Shown here: positions 56,642 through 64,000 of the stretch, piece by piece
How positions within the stretch are numbered: position 1 is the first letter of the stretch
Layout: every line of letters begins with the position of its first letter
Origin: Paguma larvata
Taxonomy: Eukaryota > Chordata > Mammalia > Carnivora > Viverridae
Direction: 5' to 3'
DNA: 64,000 nucleotides
Assembly: GCA_030068075.1 (NCBI GenBank)
Contig: CM057835.1
Location: 21,725,957-21,789,956 of the forward strand
Position numbers and translations under genes: made by a program
Notes under the pieces: generated by a model
The model's database searches: none
The model's input: the letters and a program-made list of their open reading frames with translations, nothing else
What the model was told of the DNA's origin: nothing

Positions 56642-57828
56642 ATCTATATAATACTATCTGCAACCTTGGAAAATAATTGCTATCTGAGAAAAGATGGAAA
56701 TGGAGTACTAATATTCTTACACTTCTTTTTTGTGTGCTTATATTGTGTTTCATAAAATTATATTACTTTGCAATATAAAATATGCTTTCAAATAAAAGTT
56801 ATCCATCCTATTTTCGATTAATTTCAGAGATATTCACTGCTGAATTATTCTTTTTGGTTTAGAAAAAAGAATGTTTTTCATGTTTAACTACTTTCTCTTT
56901 ATGACATTTAAGTGATTTTTTTCTTGCCCTTTGAATTCCAATTATTTGTTATACCTTAATTTATTCTGCAATTTTCATTGAAATATAGTAAAATACACCA
57001 AATAAAAACTCATAATACTTGTACAATTCTTTTCCTAATTTCTTTATCATTATCTACTTCTCCTTTACTGGTAAGATCTGCTAAAACATTCTTTTCTCTT
57101 TGGGGATAAAGATATTTTAGTACAAAGTGATCTTGCCCATTTATTTACTGCCCCTCCCCAACCAAGTCTTCTGATACTGAGTCGCTGTTTGTTTTACAGT
57201 ACTTTGTAATGGGGTTTGGGGGTGGGTAAAAGCTATTGGTGCCAGGACACAGCCAGACAGTGCATAAAAATGTCTAATGATGCAATTTATCTGCTAGACC
57301 AAAATACATTTCATGGGATGGAAGAAATAACTCTTTTAGTGCTGCATTCTCAGTACATTCTGCATTCAAACCTCCCGAAATTTTCTCCGGCAACACAGTC
57401 CATATTGCGATGATGGATAACTGATTTCCAGCAGTGCTGTAAAGTGATTATTAATCCATAAGCATTCACCTGCTGAGATATTCTATGGTTTTAAAAAAGT
57501 TAAGAACCATTTCTACACTGCTGGAGCTGTTATAATCTTTTTGAAGCCTTCAGTACAGGACCTCCTGTCTGTTACCATACTTCTATATTAATTTAAGCTG
57601 ATTGCCAAGACTTCTTAGCACCTACAGTCTAGTTCCAGAACCGTGGAAGAAACCACATGTCACGTTATGAAGGAGAATGATACTGTGCGGCATAAATGCA
57701 GCGTATCAGTAGTCACCATGTGGAACCTTCAAATTACAAATCTCAAAGGCCACAATAATAAGACTATCACGTCAAATCATAGAATTGCAGGGACAGAAAG
57801 AACCTCTGACACCACCAAGGCCAGTTAT
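56642..57828. other. Unique DNA, possible conserved non-coding segment
   Basis: Repeat-free. 57230-57560 is mixed-composition DNA with a TTAATCC motif and CACCTG E-box close together near 57450-57475. Two short + strand frames without domains. Confidence 0.4.
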
Positions 57829-57870
57829 TAAAAAAACAAACAAACAAACAAAACAAAACAAAACAAAACA
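57829..57870. repeat. (AAAC)n/(AAAAC)n microsatellite
   Basis: AAAC units merge into AAAAC units over about 42 bases. Confidence 0.93.
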
Positions 57871-58645
57871 TTTGGAAGGAAGCAGGAGACCAGGGTGCTG
57901 GAAAACCTAATCTCCCAAAAAAGCAACCGAGCAATAAAATCTTAGAACCTTAGGTGGAAAACAGACAGAAGTGTCCTGCTCGGGCTGAAGGGGCAGAGAG
58001 TGCTTAGACATCTCAGAATCACTGGTACCTAGCCAAGCTCAGAACCTTCTGGCTTAGTGCAACTCCTTATAACTTACAGATGAGAAAACAGACCAGAGGA
58101 TCTAAATCACTTGCTCCCCAACTTCAAAGATTATTGACGACAAAATTTGGCCAATTTACATGCATCCTGACTCTCAGTCCCCTGATCTTTCCACTAAGTT
58201 GTATAAAAGCAGAAGCCGACCAAGGAATGCTGAATGGGAAAAAAAAATAAGAATAGTAGAGGCTCTTCTTGAAGCAGGAGTGGGTACATTACAGGTTCCA
58301 TTTCACCCGTGAGGCAAAACAGGTCATAATGAAATCTAAAATAATGTCAGAAGTAGGTATGACCAACCAAAAACAGATGCCTCCCTGCTCTGAATATAAA
58401 TGAGACTGGCATAAAAATCCACCAAACATCAAGAATAAACTGAGTAGGCAGGAGGGCCTTGATAATCATTACCTTTAAAGCGGGGGAATAGAATGCAGTT
58501 TTAAACAGAAAGAAGCAGGGGAAATCACATAACAAGAAGGCACATAGCTGTAAGTTTGGTTACATTCTCTTCTTTTTAATCCCTATTTAAGGAAAGTCAT
58601 TAGCATGAAATATGAAAATGAGGTAAAGGAACCTGGAGGAAAGAG
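57871..58645. other. Mostly unique DNA with a possible MIR trace
   Basis: 58060-58190 contains 'acttacagatgagaaaacag' and 'atctaaatcacttgctcccc', which resemble antisense MIR. Nothing else recognised. Confidence 0.45.
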
Positions 58646-58897
58646 ATCTGATTCAGGGAGGAAAAATCCTGGAAAATAACAACAAAGTAAAACAAATTAT
58701 CAATATTCTCACAGAGCTAAGAGAAGAAATTGTCTCCACTAAACAGAACATAAACGTGTAAAAAGGGAAAATTGAGACAATAAAAAAGAGTTCGTGAGTA
58801 TTAAAAATATAAGATAGTAGCAAGACCTGGGAGATAAACAGATTTACTAAAAAGTAATGCACAAAGACCAAAGGATAGATAATAGGTGAGAATACGT

Positions 58898-59034
58898 GCA
58901 GAAAGAAGAAAGAAAGAGAGAGAGAGAGAGAGAGAGGAAGGAAGGAAGGAAGGAAGGAAGGGAGGAAGGAAGGAAGGAAGGGGAAAGAAAGAAAAAGAAA
59001 AGAAAAAAGAAAAGAAATAAAAGAAAGAAAAAAG

Positions 59035-59068
<34 letters not shown>

Positions 59069-59406
59069 GAAGGAAGGAAGGAAGGAAGGAAGGAAGGAAG
59101 GAAGGAAGGAAGGAAGGAAGGAAGGAAGGAAAGGAAGGAAGGAAGGAAGGAAGGAAGGAAGGAAGGAAGAAAAAGGAAGGAAGGAAGGAAGGAAGGAAGA
59201 AAAAGGAAGGAAGGAAGGAAGGAAGGAAGGAAGAAAAGGAAGGAAGGAAGGAAGAAAAGAAAGGAAGGGAGGAAGAAAAAGGAAGGAAGGAAGGAAGGAA
59301 GGAAGGAAGGAAGGAAAGAAGGAAGAAAAGAAAGGAAGGAAGGAAGAAAAGAAAGGAAGGGAGGAAGAAAAAGGAAGGAAGGAAGGAAGGAAGGGAAGGA
59401 AGGAAA
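58898..59406. repeat. 509-base homopurine (GGAA)n/(GAAA)n array
   Basis: The + strand is almost pure A and G, with a single T at about 59018. GA, GAAA and GGAA/GGAAA units alternate in blocks. It accounts for the long low-complexity frames on both strands (up to 260 codons of FLPS-type residues), which are not genes. Confidence 0.97.
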
Positions 59407-59697
59407 CCGGAACAACAATACTGGAAGTTCAGCATCCAAATAACAACAATTTCAGAGAGACCAGAGCACGAGAGGAACTCATTGATAAAATAATTTTTAA
59501 AAAATTTCCTAGAACTGAGTGGACATAATTTTCCAGATTAAAAGACCCACCAGATGGCTAATGAAACAGAAAAACACCGATATGCTTAGAAAGGCTAAGA
59601 AGAATCTATATGCTTCTAGTGAAAAAAATAATCACATAAAAATTATATGACATAAAATGCCTTTGGACTACTTGAAGCTACATCAGAATGCAATGTT

Positions 59698-59881
59698 GAG
59701 GCACCTAGGTGGCTCAGTCAGTTAAGCACTGAACTCTTGATTTCTGCTCAGGTTGGGATCTCATGGTTCATTTAGTTTGAGCCGCGCATCCAACTCTGTG
59801 CTGACAGTGTGGAACCTGCTTGGGATTCACTCTGTTTCCCTCTCTCTCTGCCCCTCCCCTACTCAAGCTCTCTTCCTCTCT

Positions 59882-59923
<42 letters not shown>

Positions 59924-59963
59924 TTCTCTCAAAATTAAATAAATAAGTAAACAAACAACAAAA
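59698..59963 (+). mobile_element. CAN-SINE with (TC)n expansion
   Basis: Head TGAGGCACCTAGGTGGCTCA. The body ends in a (TC)n run of about 40 bases at 59881-59921. Target duplication 'agaatgcaatgtt' (left) and 'agaatgcagtgtt' (right). Confidence 0.95.
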
Positions 59964-60169
59964 AAGAATGCAGTGTTTTCAAAGCATTGATATCCAACCT
60001 GCATATCTATTCCTAGATAATTTGTTAATAATATTTATATGCAGAATAAAGATATTTGAGACATGCAAAGTTTCACAAAATTTACCTCCATACATTTTTT
60101 CTCAAAAGTTATTGTTGGAGAAAGCATTCTACGAAACTGAAGCAGGAAGATGAGAAAGGAAGACAAAAA

Positions 60170-60622
60170 TGTGGTCAGTTGAATGGTGGCCTCCTTCCAA
60201 AATATGTCTACCCAAACCCTGCAAACGTAGTCTTACTCGGAAAAAGGTGTTGGCAGATATAATTAAGTTAAGGATCTTGAGATGAGATCATCCTGTGTTT
60301 GGGGTGATCCCTAAATCCAATGACATGAATCATCATAAGAGCCAGGAAGAGAGAGGTAGATTTGATAAGATACAGGGGAGAAAGGCATGGGAAGGATGAG
60401 GTAGATGGGAGTTTATAAAACTAAAGGCAAAGCATGCCTGGAGCCACTAAAACCTGGAAGAAGCAAGGGTACATTATTCCCAGAGCCTCCAGGGGGAGTG
60501 TGACCATAACGATATCTTGATTTGGGACTTCTTGCCTCCAGAACTATAAGGGAACAAACATGTATTGTTTTAAGTTATCAAGTTTGTGGTAATTTGTTAT
60601 AGCACCCCTAGGAAACAAAAAC
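60170..60622 (+). mobile_element. MaLR LTR (MLT1 type), solo
   Basis: 'gttgaatggtggcctccttc', 'ggcagatataattaagttaa', 'ggatcttgagatgagatcat', 'cctccagaactataagggaa', 'tgttttaagttatcaagttt', 'gtggtaatttgttatagcac' and a terminal 'cctaggaaac' are the MLT1 LTR landmarks in order. Nearly complete. Confidence 0.92.
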
Positions 60623-60798
60623 AAAGGGATACAGGAAATAGTAACTCCAACGCAGGAAGAGGGATTAGAGCATCATTAGGATGGGAGTGATGGGAGATCC
60701 AGGATGACAACTGTGGAATCAGTCCAAACTGGCTCTGGAAGAAGCTTCTTCAAAAAGCTGACATTAATTGGTGACTTCACATGTCAATAAATTTTTTT

Positions 60799-61001
60799 TA
60801 ATGTTTATTTATTATTGAGAGACAGAGAGACAGAGCATGAGTATGGGAGGGGCAGAGAGAGGGGGAGATACAGAATCCAAAGGAGGCTCCAGGCTCTGAG
60901 CTGTCAGCACAGAGCCCGACGCAGGGCTCAAACTCACAAACTGTGAGATCATGACCTGAGCCAAAGTCGGACGCTCAACCGACTGAGCCACCCAGATGCC
61001 C
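60799..61001 (-). mobile_element. CAN-SINE, left member of a head-to-head pair
   Basis: Antisense full-length copy. Target duplication 'caataaattttttt' (60785-60798) and 'caataaatgtttta' (61002-61015). Confidence 0.96.
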
Positions 61002-61030
61002 CCAATAAATGTTTTAAAAGGAGATTTAGA

Positions 61031-61248
61031 CAGGGGCTCCTGGGTGGTTCAGTCGCCTAAATGTCTGATTTCTGCTCAGGTCATGATCTCACAGTTAGTG
61101 AGATCGAGCCCCACATGGGGCTCTGTGCTGCTGGCTCGGAGCCTGGAGCCCACTTCAGATTCTGTGTCTCCCTCTCTCTCTGCCCCTCCCTAGCTTGCAC
61201 TCTGTTTCTCTCTTTCTATCTCTCAAAAGTAAACAAACATTAAAAAAT
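61031..61248 (+). mobile_element. CAN-SINE, right member of a head-to-head pair
   Basis: Starts CAGGGGCTCCTGGGTGGTTC. Exact 14-bp target duplication AAAGGAGATTTAGA at 61017-61030 and 61249-61262. Its left duplication starts where the right duplication of the previous SINE ends, at a TTTTAAAA site. Confidence 0.96.
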
Positions 61249-61262
61249 AAAGGAGATTTAGA

Positions 61263-61744
61263 TAATTGGCAGATAGTTTGGGTTGGGTTACTGACAAGTA
61301 GATAGATAATCCAGCAAATGACATTTTAGAATGGAGAAGTAAGTAAGATTTACTAAAGGTCCTATGAGGGTAAAGAATAAATATTGATCTAATTGAAAGT
61401 ATGATGAAGCTATTTTAGGAGGGTGAAGGATGAAGCAAGTGCATGTGGTTGTATGTGCGTGCAGGGGGATGCGTGAGTGTGGTGGAGCAATAGTGGGGAA
61501 GGAGCAAGAAGTCAGGAATTTCCGTTCCATAAAAATGAATCCCTAACACTGGAAAATGAATACATAATGATATGGTAGTAAATATCAGAAGGATTATCTA
61601 AATAATTGAAAACAGTTAATTCCAGGGAACAGTGATATGTTTTGTAATGATTTAATAAAATATTTAATATTTAATAAATCTCAAATTAAATAATTTTAAC
61701 ATTACTCATGTTATTTTACAGGAATTTAATTTTACTTAACCATT
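61263..61744. other. Unique AT-rich DNA
   Basis: Nothing recognised. An 80-codon frame at 61288-61530 (-) has no domain. Confidence 0.5.
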
Positions 61745-61885
61745 AGTATTACTCATAATATTTTAGATACTCTACTCATTTATTCTTCAGCGCATTCTTG
61801 TGGGGAAGGTGCTCATCTTAATGATAAGGACCCTGAGGACACATGGTCACATAATAGTGTCAGAGCCAGATTTGGAAACTAAAGA
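61745..61885 (-). mobile_element. MIR SINE fragment
   Basis: 'ctcatttattcttcagcgca', 'ggaccctgaggacacatggt', 'cacataatagtgtcagagcc' and 'agatttggaaact' resemble antisense MIR. Confidence 0.65.
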
Positions 61886-62173
61886 CGCATTTTCATAATT
61901 CCTGCATTAACCTTGCCATTCCTTATAAAAGACGATATCAGAGGGGAGCTGGGCATACCGTTTCACATGTCTTGTAGAACTGGTAGACTCTCAAAGTTAT
62001 GTAAACATAAAATTTTGGTTTAAAAAATAACCAGTTCTGATCTTCGATCAGAAGATAAATGCTGCTACTCTGCCTTTTCTTTGATGCTGACTCTGCTAAA
62101 ATCAGAGAAATCGGGGGTGGGAATAGGTTGTGATAGAGGGGATGAACTTTTCCCTGGTGAGATAAAAACTCTT

Positions 62174-62384
62174 GGGGCATCTGGGGGGCTCAGTCAGTTG
62201 AGCCTCCGACTTTGGTTCAGGTCATGATCTCACAGTTTCTGAGTTCTGGGACGGGCTCTGTGCCGATAGCTCAGAGCATGGAGCCTGCTTCAGATTCTAT
62301 GTCTCCCTGTCTCTCTGTCCTTCCTAACTCCCAAAAGTAAATAAACATCAAAAATTAAAAACAAAAAAACAAAAAAACAAAAAG
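62174..62384 (+). mobile_element. CAN-SINE with (A)nC tail
   Basis: Head GGGGCATCTGGGGGGCTCAG. The tail has become AAAAAAAC repeats (62358-62384). No clear target duplication seen. Confidence 0.93.
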
Positions 62385-62724
62385 AAGAACCTCTGACCCG
62401 CTCTTGGTTGTTCCAAGTATGAAATGGTGGAACCGGAAAGTATCACTTCTAGGACTGCCTGTGATGGGCAAGAAGGTGGACAAAGGCGTGGACCCCCAAA
62501 AGAAGGGGAACTTGGAAAGTTCTTGGGGAGACAGCCTTGCAGCCACATGCACCAGACTGGCACACATCCCAACAATATTTGTGTTCTTAGGTCAACACTT
62601 CCTTCCCATAGATTGCACCACCACCTGTTCAATCCTAAAAAATTGAAGAATTTGAAGAAATTAATTTGCATGAAAACAAAGCAAAATATTTGTTTCCTTT
62701 CTTTAGTTGTGCCTGTGTTTACTT
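62385..62724. other. Unclassified DNA
   Basis: Two overlapping + strand frames of 80 and 100 codons (62404-62646 and 62424-62726) have no recognisable domain. The sequence is richer in GC than its surroundings and could be a decayed retrocopy or repeat that I do not recognise. Confidence 0.35.
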
Positions 62725-62745
62725 AAGAAAATTATCTCCATTCTA

Positions 62746-62915
62746 GGGGCACCTGGGTGGCTTAGTCGGTTAAGTGTCTGACTTCGGTTCAGGTCATAAT
62801 TTCACAGTTTGTGAGTTCGAGCTCTCTGTTGGGCTCTGTGCTGACAGGTCAGAGCCTGGAGCCTGCTTTGAATTCTCTGTCTCCCTCTCTCTCTGCCCCT
62901 CCTCAGCTTGCACTT

Positions 62916-62956
<41 letters not shown>

Positions 62957-62987
62957 AATAAACATTAAAAAATTTTTAATTAAAAAA
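62746..62987 (+). mobile_element. CAN-SINE with perfect 21-bp target duplication
   Basis: Head GGGGCACCTGGGTGGCTTAG, (TC)n-expanded body, A-rich tail. The 21 bases at 62725-62745 recur exactly at 62988-63008, the longest intact duplication in the window. Confidence 0.97.
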
Positions 62988-63008
62988 AAGAAAATTATCT
63001 CCATTCTA

Positions 63009-63860
63009 TATGAGATGAGTAAGTGAAGTATTCAAAGACATCCTCATTAAAGATAATAGATTTTTAATTTAACTTCTAAGATGATATATTGTGATAGAAA
63101 TTTTTGAAAATTGCTCTTAGTAATTTTAACAAGATTTTCCTAATTCATCAACTCAAAATAGGTAAGTGAAAAGGAAGCCCAGGATCTATAAATGAGAATT
63201 AAATATATATATTTTGGGGGGATAGATCCAAATCCTAATACTGTAGTGAATTGGTTAATATGGTTGACAATGTAGAAATCCAAATAAAATTAAATTATTG
63301 CAGCTTCAAAAACTATGGACTTTTTAGATTTCTGACTGCCAAAGGGTAAATTCAGCAAAGACACTCCAACCATAGACACATCTCATATTTCTAATAATTG
63401 GGATAGTTATACTTCATGAATATTTATCAAAACCAAGGCTCTGAATTTTAGACTTTAGAGCAATCTAACTGCTCTAAAAGTATGCTGACTCATTCGCCTT
63501 GCACAACAAGCTTATGGCATTAGTACTTTTAATATCATCAGTACTTTGTAGAAAGCGGCATGGAGAGGTCAACTAGGACTATCAACTAGATAGCTCCAAA
63601 ACCCAGATCTGCAACACTGCATTCTCGAAGATCAGTTTTGCTAGTTAATATAAAATGTCGGACCTCATAAGAGGTCTTCACTGAAAGGAATATATGACCG
63701 AGGGACACGTGCTCGTCAATTCACAGCCACACCCCTTGTCTCACTTAAATAACTTCAAGAAACATGAGAAGAATCCTCATTTCAAGCTAAAATGAATTAT
63801 GACAATAGATCGATAATTGAAGTATCCACACGTTTATTTCTATGTAATAAGTTAGTGGTT
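63009..63860. other. Unique AT-rich DNA
   Basis: No gene or repeat clearly recognised. A weak MIR-like run lies near 63500-63580. Confidence 0.5.
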
Positions 63861-64000
63861 GGTTTTTGGCTTTTTATTTGTTCGTTCTAGAATATTAGGT
63901 TGATGTAGTGTTACATAGGAAGATAATAGAACAGGGTTTTTGGCTTTTTGTTTGTTTGTTCTAGAATGTTAGGCTGATGTAGTGTTACATATGAAGATAA
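63861..64000 (+). repeat. 74-bp tandem repeat, cut by window end
   Basis: The unit starting 'ggtttttggctttttatttg' at 63861 repeats at 63935 with a 74-base period. The 66 bases that can be compared differ at 5 positions. At least 1.9 copies lie in the window and the array may continue beyond it. Confidence 0.93.

Larger units (their letters stand above)
58646..60165 (+). mobile_element. Probable L1/HAL1-type element, expanded by a purine repeat
   Basis: Flanks of the GGAA array read like L1/HAL1 ORF1-region sense sequence: 'acagagctaagagaagaaat', 'gaactcattgataaaataat', 'aaaatttcctagaactgagt', 'agattaaaagacccaccaga', then 'caaagcattgatatccaacc'. Frames are broken. Also carries a CAN-SINE at 59698-59963. 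Confidence 0.55.

Noticed and set aside
58653..59528. Long open frames (210-260 codons) on both strands
   Set aside because: They are produced by the GGAA/GAAA array. The peptides are low-complexity FLPS or KEGR repeats without domains.
63861..64000. CRISPR-like array
   Set aside because: Two tandem units of 74 bases without spacers in a mammalian genome are a tandem repeat, not a CRISPR array.

Overview
The window looks like nuclear DNA of a carnivoran mammal, most likely a cat or close feliform relative. The strongest evidence is about 31 copies of a tRNA-derived CAN-SINE, on both strands. They share a head close to GGGGCGCCTGGGTGGCTCAG, a B-box like GGTTCGAGCCCC, a CT-rich body and an AAATAAA-type tail. 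The middle section (CTGTGCTGACAGCTCAGAGC) is the feliform version rather than the dog or bear version. Older mammalian repeats (L2, MIR, L3-like, old L1 and HAL1-like fragments, MaLR LTRs, MER5/MER20-type hAT elements) make up much of the rest. The DNA is AT-rich and no CpG island was noticed.

No functional protein-coding gene can be supported. All open frames are short, and they fall in SINE bodies, simple repeats or unique DNA without recognisable domains. The one gene-derived sequence recognised is a dead retrocopy of ribosomal protein S19 mRNA at 45921-46397, inserted in an L1/HAL1-type element. The window is therefore best read as intergenic DNA or the inside of a very large intron.

Layout. 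1-13 kb: a CA repeat, L2 ends, two old L1 3' ends, scattered SINEs and a nested SINE pair at 11.6-12.1 kb. 13-24 kb: an MST/MLT1-type LTR, several MIR and hAT fragments, a palindromic DNA element split by a SINE (19.35-19.78 kb), and long unique stretches (13.4-15.1, 17.1-18.45 and 21.5-24.0 kb) that may hold conserved non-coding sequence. 24-32.6 kb: an L1 split by a SINE, an L2 copy, a 390-bp direct repeat present twice 1,310 bp apart (27.4 and 28.7 kb), a MER20-like and another hAT element. 32.6-44 kb: mostly unique DNA with SINEs, an LTR split by a SINE (40.8-41.4 kb), two abutting hAT elements and a SINE-in-SINE composite. 44-50.3 kb: the L1/HAL1-type element carrying the RPS19 retrocopy, then an unusually long L2 copy interrupted by two SINEs and an L1 fragment. 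50-64 kb: an antisense L1, a second SINE composite, a nearly pure 509-base purine tract of GGAA repeats (58.9-59.4 kb), an MLT1 LTR, two SINEs facing head to head 29 bp apart (60.8-61.25 kb), and a 74-bp tandem repeat cut by the window end.

Family names were assigned by reading against remembered consensus features, not by a database search. Boundaries of old elements are approximate.
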